NCBI RefSeq assembly: GCF_019175345.1
Contig: NZ_CP077717.1
Location: 1,402,001-1,466,000 of the forward strand
Origin: Saccharolobus shibatae B12
GTDB lineage: Archaea > Thermoproteota > Thermoprotei_A > Sulfolobales > Sulfolobaceae
Length of the DNA stretch: 64,000 nucleotides
Direction: 5' to 3'
The notes below the pieces were generated by a model. That model did not search any database and had not been told where the DNA came from. It saw only the letters and a list, made by a program, of their open reading frames with translations. A program made the position numbers and the translations under genes. The first letter of the stretch is position 1; every line of letters begins with the position of its first letter. This document shows positions 25,708 to 34,697 of this stretch, one piece after another.

Positions 25708-27354
25708 TTATACTGGTTCACCTGTTGCATCTTTTTCTTTCCATTCTTTTATTAATTTATTAAAATTATTTAAATTATCTTGGTTTAGCGTTCCTAAGGT
25801 AGATTTTAAGATTTCTATAAAATCCTCTATCCTTCTATTATTAAGGGAAGAGTAAATATCTAAAGCCGTCTTTAAACTAGCTGGAGATATGTTGAATTTT
25901 ATCAGCCTATCTTTTTCTACACTATTGAACTTCTCCCTAAGGTATTTCACAAGATCCCTAACTTTAGCTTTTTCTACTTCACTAAGAGAGTATCTGGAAA
26001 GGAATTTGTCCAAATCTTCGGTATTTTCCGGATAGTCAAAATAGATTGCTACAAACCTTCTTGCTAACGCGTCACCGACGTAAAACAGATTTCTAGCATC
26101 TACTAGATTCATTGTCCCAATGACTCTGATCTTCTTTAAGGGTTCGTTTTCTTTGCCTTGTTTTCTTAAATTCTCGTAAATTTCTATAAATTCCCTAGCA
26201 GTCTCATCTATATTATTCTTATAGCTCTTGATCTCTTCTATCAGCGCATTGGGAATAGACCATTCTTCGGGGGATGAGCTGGAAAATATTGTTATCAACT
26301 CTCCAAACGCCTTGTCAATATCCGCTCTATTTATCTCGTCAATTATAACATAGTAATTACCCTCTTTTACCCTTGCAGCGTTTACATAAGCGTGAATAAA
26401 AAGACCACTCTTCCATATTACAGAGCCTTCCTTTATACTTTCACCGCCTATTAAATTTCTCCTAAACCATAACGAGTTAGCCGTTGTAATTTCATAACAA
26501 TCACTACTTCCAGCTAGAGATCTAACTACTCTCAAAGCCAAAGCTGTTTTTCCAGTACCAGGTGGGCCCACAAGAAGTACGTTAGTCTTACTTAATGCTT
26601 TTAATATTACATCTAACGAGTTTTGAGGAATATATAAGTCGTCTACAGCTATTGGAGAATTTTTGTTGCAGACTATTCCCTGTGGGGAAAAAGGTAACTG
26701 TTTGTCTTTAAATAGGTTAAGGTAGAAATCCAACGTAGGTTTTATCTCATCTTTCTTTGACAATATGAAATCTTTGAGATTATTAGCTAGTTCGTCATAC
26801 TTGGGATCTTCTCTTTCCTTATAACAAATGTTACCTTGTTGAAATCCCTTTAGCTCATATTCTTCTCCTACCCATTTACTAGTATCAGAACCTTCTCTTA
26901 TACTTTTATGAACCCAGAATATTTTTATTCTGAACCTTAGCAACCAAAGTCTATTAATCTCTCTCCATCCTTTAAAGTTCCTCAACGCGTCAACGTTAAC
27001 GTCAGTCACAACTCCGAATCCAATTACGCCAGAGTCTATCATCCTTAGAATTGATACCAATATTTTATCACTATTGGGACTATATCCCGTTTCAGTATTC
27101 TTAAAATAAACCGTTTGATACCTACTTAAAATACCAGAAATTGAAGTCTTTTCAGCAGTACCCCATATTGTATATCCTATTTCTCCTTGAAAAGAATATT
27201 TTATAGACTCTATCCAATGATCTTTGGGACCTATAAATGTGCAGGGAACAAATTTCCCGTTTTCAACGTAATTAAGGAAAGTTTTTACTGCAGTATCTGA
27301 GAAGTCTAATAAATCTTTAAATTTGTCTCTGGCCACTAGCCAATCTCCATACAT
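25708..27354 (-). CDS. McrB-like AAA+ GTPase with N-terminal EVE-like reader
   Basis: 548 residues. The C-terminal AAA+ motor has Walker A GPPGTGKT at 263-270, the McrB-type Walker B and signature VIIDEINRAD at 336-345, sensor 1 GTMN at 413-416 extending to the McrB-like MN-x2-D, and an ALARRF arginine-finger region at 429-434. Residues about 35-180 look like an EVE/PUA-like domain (GVIGFGVVTD, RLWLLRFRIKIFWV), a fold that reads modified bases in other McrB proteins. Predicted role: recognise modified foreign DNA and power the McrC nuclease. It has its own TATA box. The upstream gene is the McrC partner, the reverse of the usual order. Confidence 0.8.
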   Translation of the reverse strand: MYGDWLVARDKFKDLLDFSDTAVKTFLNYVENGKFVPCTFIGPKDHWIESIKYSFQGEIGYTIWGTAEKTSISGILSRYQTVYFKNTETGYSPNSDKILVSILRMIDSGVIGFGVVTDVNVDALRNFKGWREINRLWLLRFRIKIFWVHKSIREGSDTSKWVGEEYELKGFQQGNICYKEREDPKYDELANNLKDFILSKKDEIKPTLDFYLNLFKDKQLPFSPQGIVCNKNSPIAVDDLYIPQNSLDVILKALSKTNVLLVGPPGTGKTALALRVVRSLAGSSDCYEITTANSLWFRRNLIGGESIKEGSVIWKSGLFIHAYVNAARVKEGNYYVIIDEINRADIDKAFGELITIFSSSSPEEWSIPNALIEEIKSYKNNIDETAREFIEIYENLRKQGKENEPLKKIRVIGTMNLVDARNLFYVGDALARRFVAIYFDYPENTEDLDKFLSRYSLSEVEKAKVRDLVKYLREKFNSVEKDRLIKFNISPASLKTALDIYSSLNNRRIEDFIEILKSTLGTLNQDNLNNFNKLIKEWKEKDATGEPV

Positions 27355-27375
27355 AAAAAAGACTAAACATAACCT

Positions 27376-27387
27376 AATTATAAATTT
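27376..27387 (-). promoter_or_regulatory. TATA box of the McrB-like gene
   Basis: On the minus strand this reads aatttataatta, centred about 27 bases before the ATG at 27354. It suggests that the McrB-like gene is transcribed separately from the McrC-like gene, with a leaderless start. Confidence 0.6.
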
Positions 27388-27428
27388 ACAACAGAAACTT
27401 ACATTTCTGATAAGGATAGAAGATTAAA

Positions 27429-28682
27429 TTATACATAATCTCTTAGCAACTTATCAATCTTGGATAAATTGCCGTTTTCTGATAAACTATCATCGTCTAA
27501 CGGGTCTATAATTGCCATATATAAGAGATGATTATTATACCAGAAGTCCAGTATACCATGTCTCTTTTTAACGGTTTCGTCTAATTTTCTTGTTGCACTA
27601 TCCTCACTATCAAAATTAATTCCCTGATCCTCCAACCCTGGGTAAACCAATACTGATACTAATGGGTCGTACTCGTAAGTGTATGCCATAATCTTAAATC
27701 TACCTGTTGTAATATAACTTATCCTTGATGAATATTTGCATTCGAAGATTATCGGCCTATTCTGAAGAATTGAGATGTCTGGCCTTCCCTTGTACCTCTC
27801 TATATCGTTCTCTTCGTCAACTCTTTTAAGGGAAGATTGTTGAAGAGGAGCATTAAATATTAGTCTTAACCTCTTTTCACCTCTTACTGCAATATATTCG
27901 TCACCTTTTTTCTCTATCCTATAACCTTTTGACTCTAAATATTTAGCGACGAGATAGAATGTATACAACTCGTATAGCTTCCACATGACGAATTTTATCA
28001 ATTCTTTTTCATTCACTTTCTTCTCAGGGGATTTAGTTCCTACTCTAATCTCTTCTAATCTTCTTGCGAGAAAATAGGCCTTATAAGTTCTCAATAGCCA
28101 ATCTGGATCAGTATAAGTTGGATCTCTGTAAAAGCCATTAGGAAATTCTTCTTTGAGTTTTTCTAGTCTTAAGAAGACCTTTTCGAAATTCTTTAAGAAA
28201 TCAAAGAAGGCAAGTTGAGGAGAACTAATTGGAATTTTATCTCTTTTTTCTCTAATTATTAAGTAGATCTTCCTTAATAGATAACCTAATATTGCGTATT
28301 CTGGAGCATTAAGACCTTCTTTAAAAGTGTGAAATGATACCAAACCCATGTGATATACCGGGATAGTAGTATCAACATTTAGTGTGCCGTAGAGTTCTTC
28401 AGAGTAGTCTATCACAAATTCCTTATATGTTAGTCTACTCTCCTTTGCCCTTTCTGCAGCCTTAACAACGCTTCTAGTTATAATATACATTATATAATAG
28501 TAAATATATGCTAGCGTATAATCGTCTATGGATATTTCTTTAGTTCCTTCGAACGTTAGAAGTAATTTCTCGATATCTAGTATCCCTTTATATTGCAAAT
28601 AATATTTACCAATCTTTTTTAGTAGCGCTCTATCTCTTCTATTCATATAATTCAATGCATATTGAGTAATATTTAACTTCAA
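27429..28682 (-). CDS. McrC-like PD-(D/E)XK nuclease subunit
   Basis: 417 residues. The C-terminal nuclease core has D302 in GRPDISIL and E314-x-K316 in IIFECKYS, with an earlier helix glutamate (E238 in YELYTFYLVAKYL). The long N-terminal part is helical, with an FEGTKEISIDDY segment like the central region of McrC proteins. It should cut DNA once activated by the McrB-like partner 74 bases downstream. The start is a TTG at 28682; an in-frame TAG lies seven codons before it. Only about 35 bases separate it from the presumed IS256 end, so its original promoter, and perhaps a few N-terminal residues, may have been lost. Confidence 0.75.
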   Translation of the reverse strand: MKLNITQYALNYMNRRDRALLKKIGKYYLQYKGILDIEKLLLTFEGTKEISIDDYTLAYIYYYIMYIITRSVVKAAERAKESRLTYKEFVIDYSEELYGTLNVDTTIPVYHMGLVSFHTFKEGLNAPEYAILGYLLRKIYLIIREKRDKIPISSPQLAFFDFLKNFEKVFLRLEKLKEEFPNGFYRDPTYTDPDWLLRTYKAYFLARRLEEIRVGTKSPEKKVNEKELIKFVMWKLYELYTFYLVAKYLESKGYRIEKKGDEYIAVRGEKRLRLIFNAPLQQSSLKRVDEENDIERYKGRPDISILQNRPIIFECKYSSRISYITTGRFKIMAYTYEYDPLVSVLVYPGLEDQGINFDSEDSATRKLDETVKKRHGILDFWYNNHLLYMAIIDPLDDDSLSENGNLSKIDKLLRDYV

Positions 28683-28717
28683 TATTTCTTTAACGAACTA
28701 TCAAAGCTTCTTTAGCT

Positions 28718-29550
28718 AAGGGCGATTCAGGTTTCCATTGAGAATTGAAATATCCTGGTATGAATTAGGATAATTCTATGGAGAAATTATTGTATAAATT
28801 TCTAATAAAATGAGAAAAATAAGGTACACTGTAATATTATAATTATGAGAAAACAAGCCAATAGGTTGTAGTAGATCGCTATGGCTCGGGCGATTTGTAG
28901 TATCCTCCAGGGAGAGTGAAATGCACCGAATCTCCTCCCCTCCAAGAGGGAGTTGAAGGACTTGATCAAGTTGTTGGATTTGAGCCACTTCCAGAGCTTC
29001 TTGCTGGCTTTGAGGTAGCTCAGGAGGGTCGGGCATGACTCGGGTTTGATCTCTCCATTTTCAGCTGAGGAGATGATCGCGTCTAGGGCCTCCCTTTCTT
29101 CCTTGGTCTTGCGTCGTTTGAGGTGAACCAGACAGCCCTGCCTCGCCACATGAAGTTCGGCGAGGGAAATCACCTTGTCTAAGGCCTTAGTTCCATCAGC
29201 TACTATAAGAATGAAGCTATGCTTCTTCCAGACCTCAACCAAGAGCCTCCAATAAGCCATGGCGTCCTCCTCTACGCTTAAGATTATGTCCAGAACGGCC
29301 CTCTTGCCTTCCTCTGTCACGCCAATCGCCGAGAGAAGGACTCCCCTTCCCCCTTTGAGCTTCACGTACTTCCCGTCCACTATTATATACTTGAACTCAC
29401 CGCTCGCTTCGATCTGAGGCATCCAGAGCTTGGCGTTCAACTTACCTCCCTTAACCGAATAGACTAACATCAGAGCCGCGAAGACCTTTCTCTCCTCCTT
29501 AAGCAAGGTCTCTTCAACCTTGGTCTTTACCCTTCCCTTATCCCCGTAAA
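28718..29550 (-). mobile_element. IS256-family remnant cut by the ISC1225-like copy 2
   Basis: A remnant of an IS256-type element: the 3' part of the transposase plus a possible element end (aagggcgattca, 28718-28729, also seen at 3851). Its 5' part stops exactly at the inverted repeat of the ISC1225-like copy at 29551, and the missing part is not on the other side. Confidence 0.65.
28802..29549 (-). pseudogene. Truncated IS256-family (mutator-type) transposase
   Basis: The frame is open from the IS junction at 29549 (GDKGRVKTKVEETLL) to a stop at 28802, about 248 residues. It contains the first catalytic block YIIVDGKYVKLKGG, the second, LIVADGTKALDKVI, and the C-terminal region SNNLIKSFNSLLEGRRFGAF. 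In active IS256 proteins this last region has an N-x-I-E motif; here the glutamate position is lysine (NLIKSFN), so the catalytic triad is broken even apart from the truncation. The N-terminal region is missing. Confidence 0.75.
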
Positions 29551-29671
29551 CGGTAGACCCAAAATCATTTTACAAAAATAATTCCGGTAAGGTACTATTA
29601 ATTTTATAGAAAATAAATGGAATTTATAACTATATTAGGAGTTCAACAAATTGAAGAAAAGCTTAAGGTGA

Positions 29672-29722
29672 GGAAGACGGTATTATCACGAGGTGAACCA
29701 AGGTGATAACACCTTGTCTTCC
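29672..29722 (+). promoter_or_regulatory. Hairpin covering the transposase start codon (copy 2)
   Basis: The same hairpin as at 4216-4266: left arm 29672-29689, right arm 29703-29722, with the GTG start at the first base of the right arm. Its preservation in both copies supports a regulatory role in limiting read-through expression. Confidence 0.6.
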
Positions 29723-30754
29723 CCACCAAAATAACATTCAACAAATAGGATATAAATTACTTTCCATGTTAGACTTCCAAGGGAAAAAGGCAGAGAACGT
29801 AGAAAAAACGCTAGTCTCCGCGTGTTTATGGAACGACTCCATAGAAAACAAGTCAAGCGCATACAACGTATCACCACAAACCGTGAGGAACTACGCGGAG
29901 GAGCAAGGTGTAGAAGTAGTTGAGAAACTCTTGGAACAAGTGAGGAAAATATCCTTGGATACGCTGAAGGGAGAAAAGGAAATAGACATTTCAATAGACT
30001 GGACCACCAAAACCTGGTATGGGAAACCGGTGGAAGGACTCGGAAGCTCGGAAAAGGGAAACTCATGGAACTACGCAACAGCAACGACTAAACATGATGG
30101 GAAAGTACTCCTACTGGCTTTCGTCACACATGTGAACGGGATGACTAAGGATGATATCGTGAAGGTCCTCGTGGAGCAAGTTGTTGCAATGGGATTCAAG
30201 ATAAGGTTAATAGTTCTTGATGCGGGTTTCTACACAGTTGATGTGCTCAACTTCATTTCGCAGTTCAATTATATAATTGGTGTCCCCGTTGGGGACGTGA
30301 AGGTCTATGAGGAGTTTGATGGGGAGTACATGACAAATAGTAAGAGGCATAAGAAGGACGAGCAGGTTAAGTTCAGGCTTCTGGTCTATAGTAGGGAGAA
30401 AATCAAGAGGAAAAAGGAGAAGGTTGTTTACTTCGCTAGGGCGACTAATCTTAACCTACCTAAGGTGTTGAAGTTGTATAATAAGGTAAGGAGTCCCATA
30501 GAGACCTCTTACAGGAACATCAAGGCTTTCCTTCCCTTCACCAGTTCCACTAAGTTCGTCTTCCGCATGTTGATCTTCGTATTGGCCATGGTTTTTACTC
30601 CTTGTACACCGTATTTAAGAGTGTGGTGGGAAGGGAAGAGTTCAGATCACTACTTGTCCTCTTGTTCCCTGAAGATTTACTAAATTTGGAAAATTCTCTA
30701 GTTAATTTGTTAAAAACACTTATTAATACTATAGATTTATTTTTAAGGAGGTGA
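29703..30754 (+). pseudogene. IS4-family transposase with a C-terminal frameshift (copy 2)
   Basis: From GTG 29703 the frame is open for 326 codons and holds the first catalytic block (DWTTKTWYG), VLDAGFYTVDVLNF and the Y-R-E-K signature SPIETSYRNIKAF. After VLAMVF a single base is missing relative to copy 1 (gtttttact for gttttctact), so the natural tail is replaced and the frame ends at 30683. All catalytic residues precede the shift, so partial activity is conceivable, but the conserved C-terminal helices are lost. This copy retains the 8 bases that copy 1 lacks. Confidence 0.8.
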
Positions 30755-30768
30755 TTTTGGGTCTACCG

Positions 30769-31527
30769 TTCAAGGAGAGAGGAATAAGAGTACTACAAGT
30801 AAGCCCAAACGTGTTATCGAGAGAAAAGGAGTTTAGGGGAAAGAAAACAGATTTTTATGACGAAAAATTAGAAAACATGGTAGACAAGGCTAAGGAGTAC
30901 GATTATAACCCATTGAGGGAAATAGTGACACTCTACTTATTCTTCAAGGACATGGAAGTAAAATACGAGAACAGGCTAAAGAGGGCACTATTTCTAATAA
31001 GCGACGACGACAAGGTAAACAAGGAGAGGCTAGAAAGGCTAGCAAAAGGAGACTTCAAACAGGAAAAACTCTACCAACTCGAATACACGCCCATAGTGCT
31101 AGAAGAAGTGAAAGTCCTTGCAAATGCACTCCTAGAGACTCAAGAAAAGTTGAAAGAAGTCAAGAAAATGATAGAGGAGCAGGTACCCGAAGACCACGTA
31201 CTACTTACAATACCCGGGATAGGAAAACTAGCAGGGATAATCATTGGCGTTGTTGGGGATATTAAACGCTTCCCAGAGCCTGAGTCCTTCGTTTACTGTG
31301 GCCTAGACCCTGTGGTAGAGAGGAGCGGGAAGGCTGTTATAAGTAAGGGGATTTCTAAGAGGGGTAACAAGTACTTGCACAGCTTATTCTACTTCCTGGC
31401 ACAGATGAAGTATTCAAAGAACCCGACATTGTTGAAGTTTTACGAGTCCCACAAGGACAAACTTCACGGTAAGAAATTGTACACTGCTTTGGCGAGAAAG
31501 CTTGCTAAGGTAGTGTGGAGCGTTTAG
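30769..31527 (+). pseudogene. 5'-truncated IS110-family transposase
   Basis: About 252 residues of an IS110-type DEDD transposase. The frame enters from the ISC1225-like right end. The end of the N-terminal catalytic domain remains (SPNVLSREKEFRGKKTDFYD, where the KTD motif and following D are typical), then a long coiled coil. The C-terminal transposase-20 domain follows with LLTIPGIGKLAGIIIGVVGD, a GLDPVVERSGK block and a KRGNKYLHSLFYFL helix. Roughly the first 80 residues are missing. No right boundary of the element is certain. Confidence 0.8.
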
Positions 31528-31570
31528 TATAATAATAAGCCTTATGAGCCTAAGTGACCCTCCCCTAAAC

Positions 31571-31599
31571 GCCACGTGAGTTGAAAGGACTCACGTGGC
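31571..31599. repeat. Perfect hairpin after the IS110 remnant
   Basis: gccacgtgag at 31571-31580 and ctcacgtggc at 31590-31599 form a 10-base perfect stem with a 9-base loop, 44 bases after the transposase stop. It may be a transcription end structure, part of the IS110 non-coding end or an unrelated operator. Confidence 0.45.
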
Positions 31600-31652
31600 A
31601 ACCTTAGTTAACACTATGCTTGGAATTTGACCGAAAGATTTATTACTGAACG

Positions 31653-31753
31653 CCCTTAGTGCCTGTGGAGCTTCACCCTCTACCAGTACTCTCGTACTGG
31701 CAAGGTGGAGCTATGAAGTAGGAAGCTTCCTCCTTCAGGAGAGAGTAGCTCAC
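31653..31753 (+). ncRNA. Orphan omegaRNA-like tnpB 3' end
   Basis: 101 bases matching the 3' ends at 6507 and 25179, with no tnpB before it. The hairpin stem CCAGTAC/GTACTGG is intact around a third loop sequence (tctc). The end reads gagagtagctcac. The match starts sharply at cccttagtg. It could be a dead fragment or a stand-alone guide RNA served by the two intact TnpB proteins; a guide would start at 31754 (atctcttacggt). Confidence 0.5.
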
Positions 31754-31908
31754 ATCTCTTACGGTAACAAGTCTTCATATCTAGAGATGAGTATATAGAG
31801 CCTTATTTACTGCACTATATCAGTTTTTTTGCAAGAAATTCTAACCGATTTTTACTTTTTTTAACAATTAGGGAGCAAACTTTTTATCAATAATGATAAT
31901 CTTATATT

Positions 31909-33003
31909 ATGTCTAAGCTTCTTTCATCTGTTTCAGTCCTTATCCCGTTCTTGTTGTCGGCTTACGTCATGTATACCATATCTTTTGTAATAATACCATT
32001 AGCTCATCATCTGTCCACAAGTGTTCCGAATGTAGTTCTCGCAATAACATTATCGTGGATTGGTGGAGGGATAGGAGGGTTAGTTTTCGGTAGACTCTCT
32101 GATTTAATTGGAAGGAAAAAAGCCTTATTAATTTCATTCTTTCTTTTTTCCATTCCCGCCATATTGCTATATTTTGTTAATAACCTATTAGAACTTTACA
32201 TATTATGGTTCATAATAGGTTTTGGCGTAAACGGTGAGAACGGAGTTAGTTACGTTATAGTGGCTGAGCTAAGATTAACTAATTTAAGGGGCTTTTTAGG
32301 TGGAATGATGCAAGGTTTTTATGCTTTAGGGGCTTTATTAGGGGCCATAACTGCAACCCTGATAGGTAGTAAATTTATGTTGATATTCTTAGTAGCAGGG
32401 ATAATTTCTCTCTTGTCATTCATATTTTATCCCTTTATTCCAGAAGAAAAGATGAAATATGAGAATAAGAGCAAGCTAATAGATATATTCTCTCAAAAAA
32501 TGGTAGGATTAACAATTATAAGTTCTGTAGCTTCATTGGCCTCTTTTCTATTTATTATCTCAGCTTTCGAACTACTTCCTACGATACTTCAGAACAACGA
32601 AATAGTAGCCATTGGTGATATAATCGCTACCTTATCCTTCTCCCTTTCCGGTTATGTTTCGGATATAAGAGGAAGGAGGTTCTCTGCCTTGATCTTCGGT
32701 ATTTTAGCTCTAGTTTCTTCAGCTCTTTTCTTGCTTTCCAACATTTTAGCATTGATGATATACTTCTCCTCAGCGTTTTTCGCATTCTTCGGAGTTTGGT
32801 TAAGTGAGTTATATCCAGTACAAGTCAGAGGTACTGGGAGTAATTTCGCTTTACTGATAGGTAGGATAATAGGTGGAGGATTTGGTACTCTCATTGTAGC
32901 CTTATTACCGTTTCCATTAAAGGTCTCTTTGGGGATTGTATTAGTTATTGCGTCAATAATTAGTGTAGCTAGCATGAGTTTGCTTAGGCCAATAGCTAAC
33001 TAA
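31909..33003 (+). CDS. Major facilitator superfamily transporter
   Basis: 364 residues with about eleven membrane segments. The MFS loop 2-3 motif is GRLSDLIGRKKALL near residues 62-75, and a second-half echo is GYVSDIRGRRFSAL near 246-259. It is a little shorter than usual because the central loop (about 185-200) is brief. A motif of the form ELYPVQVRGTG near residue 302 is common in carriers for sugars, organic acids or aromatics. It starts with ATG right after a short A/T-rich leader, with a TATA-like actttttat about 28 bases upstream. The substrate is unknown and no neighbours suggest one. Confidence 0.8.
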   Translation: MSKLLSSVSVLIPFLLSAYVMYTISFVIIPLAHHLSTSVPNVVLAITLSWIGGGIGGLVFGRLSDLIGRKKALLISFFLFSIPAILLYFVNNLLELYILWFIIGFGVNGENGVSYVIVAELRLTNLRGFLGGMMQGFYALGALLGAITATLIGSKFMLIFLVAGIISLLSFIFYPFIPEEKMKYENKSKLIDIFSQKMVGLTIISSVASLASFLFIISAFELLPTILQNNEIVAIGDIIATLSFSLSGYVSDIRGRRFSALIFGILALVSSALFLLSNILALMIYFSSAFFAFFGVWLSELYPVQVRGTGSNFALLIGRIIGGGFGTLIVALLPFPLKVSLGIVLVIASIISVASMSLLRPIAN

Positions 33004-33316
33004 AAGATTTATATAAATTAACAAAATAGTTTACAGATGTTTGTATAAAGCTATAATTGTTAGAATGTAGTAGGAATTTCATATAGCTAACTGAAGATTA
33101 TACCTTATCTTGAACGATCATAATAATTAACACAAAATAAACATCTTTTATTAGCTCTCTAGCTTTAATTCATAGTAATAAGATATTCTTGGTATATATA
33201 CACTGTTTATCAAAAACTGTTGGAGACAGCAAATAACACGCTTTTATGGAGTGTACATCACGTCTTTAACAGACCTTAGTGATTTACCTAAACACTGTCG
33301 GAGATTTGATGTATTT
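33004..33316. other. Intergenic region
   Basis: No gene seen. Two similar segments, aaaactgttggagaca near 33212 and acactgtcggagattt near 33293, are imperfect repeats of unknown meaning. Confidence 0.3.
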
Positions 33317-34633
33317 TCAACTATTCTTAACCACTATTGGAATTTTGAGCATAGCTAAAAAAAGCGGGGCTGGTATAACGTCATCTCCTAACTCTTCCTT
33401 ACTTATATATATAAATTTCTTAACCTTTCCTAAAACCTTCCTTCTTTCCCTTACCCTTCCATATTTTATTTCAACTCCCCAATATTCCCCGTTAACCTTT
33501 ACAATTACATCTACTTCTTCATTACTTTTAACGTAATTTATATCATAAAACCTCGATAGATGAGATACTATTACAGCCTCAATTAACTTTGACTCGTCGG
33601 GCGGTTTAGTCATCGTCCAGTTCGAGAAGGCATGGTAAATGAACGGATCAATAAAGTAGAACTTTTTCTGCTTCCTAGGTATAGGCAATCCTGTATTTGC
33701 ATCCATTGTTTCAATCACTTTCATAAAGTATAACTTTTCCATTAAGTTGACATAGCTTATTGCGGTCTTCACAGTTCCCACTCCATAATCTTTTGAAATG
33801 GTATGGAAACTGTATTCAGATGACGTCCTCTCGATAATTGCTCTGGCAGTAAGTTTGAAAAATCTCTCGCTTCTCCTTAACTTGTTAATATCGCTTATAA
33901 TACCCGAAATAAAATCGTATTCTGTAGATTGGCTTACTTTTCCTTTAATTAAGAAATCCTTTACCGCATTAGGGAAACCTCCAGTAACTAAGTAGTATTC
34001 TAAAATCTCCTTCAATTTAGGAAGATAGCCAATGTATTTTGTATAGTTCTCAAGGATGAATTTTAAGTCCCCAGTAGGTAAATTAATCCCGAAGAGTTTA
34101 ACGTATTCTGAGAACGGTAAAGGAAACATAACTAAAACTTCTCCTTTTCCCCTTCTCCCTGGGAATGTCTCTATTTCACCTTTCGCTTTCATCGAAAGAG
34201 AACCAGATAAAATTAAAACGTCATTACTGAATTTACCCACATCAATCCTATACTTTATGGACCTGAACCACTCCTTAGGAAATGTTATCTCATCAAGTAT
34301 AATTACGGAACTTTTTATTCCCTCTTTTTTCCTAATCTTATCGTACTCCTCTAGAACTTCATCGAGTTCTTTATAATCGGCTAACTTATCACATGCGAAA
34401 TAAAAGATGGATTTAGGGTTGTAACCCTTATCTAGTAGCCTTTTTATCAATAGAATTAATCCAGTTGTTTTTCCAACTTGTCTAGGTCCAAATAAGAAAT
34501 TTAAGGAGTAAGGTTCAAGGGACACCGGAAGTGTAACATCCCACTTTACTTTTGACTCTTGATACTTTCTATAGTACTCATTCTCTCTAATTAATTCTGG
34601 TGAAATCCACCAAGGATTTTGTTCCTCAATCAT
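33317..34633 (-). CDS. AAA+ ATPase with DUF4143 nuclease-like domain
   Basis: 438 residues. The AAA_14-type ATPase has Walker A GPRQVGKTT at 49-57 and Walker B VIILDEITF with D114 and E115. A winged-helix segment near 265-320 is followed by a DUF4143 domain with a nuclease-like core, EEVDVIVKVNGEYWGVEIKYG near 385-405, where D and E-x-K fit the PD-(D/E)XK pattern. Proteins of this type are common and mobile in archaea, but their role is not established; defence or DNA maintenance is suspected. The start at 34633 is backed by a TATA box about 26 bases upstream. Confidence 0.8.
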   Translation of the reverse strand: MIEEQNPWWISPELIRENEYYRKYQESKVKWDVTLPVSLEPYSLNFLFGPRQVGKTTGLILLIKRLLDKGYNPKSIFYFACDKLADYKELDEVLEEYDKIRKKEGIKSSVIILDEITFPKEWFRSIKYRIDVGKFSNDVLILSGSLSMKAKGEIETFPGRRGKGEVLVMFPLPFSEYVKLFGINLPTGDLKFILENYTKYIGYLPKLKEILEYYLVTGGFPNAVKDFLIKGKVSQSTEYDFISGIISDINKLRRSERFFKLTARAIIERTSSEYSFHTISKDYGVGTVKTAISYVNLMEKLYFMKVIETMDANTGLPIPRKQKKFYFIDPFIYHAFSNWTMTKPPDESKLIEAVIVSHLSRFYDINYVKSNEEVDVIVKVNGEYWGVEIKYGRVRERRKVLGKVKKFIYISKEELGDDVIPAPLFLAMLKIPIVVKNS

Positions 34634-34643
34634 GTGTAATGAA

Positions 34644-34697
34644 ACTCCACAAGTATTTATAAACTTTGTTTACTCTTACTCCACAGATGCTTATAAA
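34644..34697 (-). promoter_or_regulatory. Duplicated promoter element of the DUF4143 gene
   Basis: Two 20-base tandem units, 34644-34663 and 34678-34697, match at 16 positions. On the minus strand each reads tttataa, four to six variable bases, then tgtggagt. The nearer unit places a TATA box about 26 bases before the gene. The second may be an alternative promoter or a regulator site. Confidence 0.45.

Larger units (their letters stand above)
29551..30768 (+). mobile_element. ISC1225-like IS4-family insertion sequence, copy 2
   Basis: 1218 bases between cggtagacccaaaatc and its inverse, with the 17-base inverted repeats intact. The flanks do not repeat (taaa on the left, ttca on the right), and the neighbours are halves of two different elements, an IS256 remnant and an IS110 remnant. 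This is what recombination between two copies of the element would leave, and not what a simple insertion would leave. Confidence 0.8.

Noticed and set aside
30751-30768. Apparent start of the IS110 transposase inside the ISC1225-like right end
   Set aside because: The first codons read through the inverted repeat of the other element; the real start of the IS110 gene is missing.
33212-33310. Imperfect repeat around ctgt(t/c)ggaga as a possible IS end
   Set aside because: Short, single pair, no transposase or target duplication nearby.
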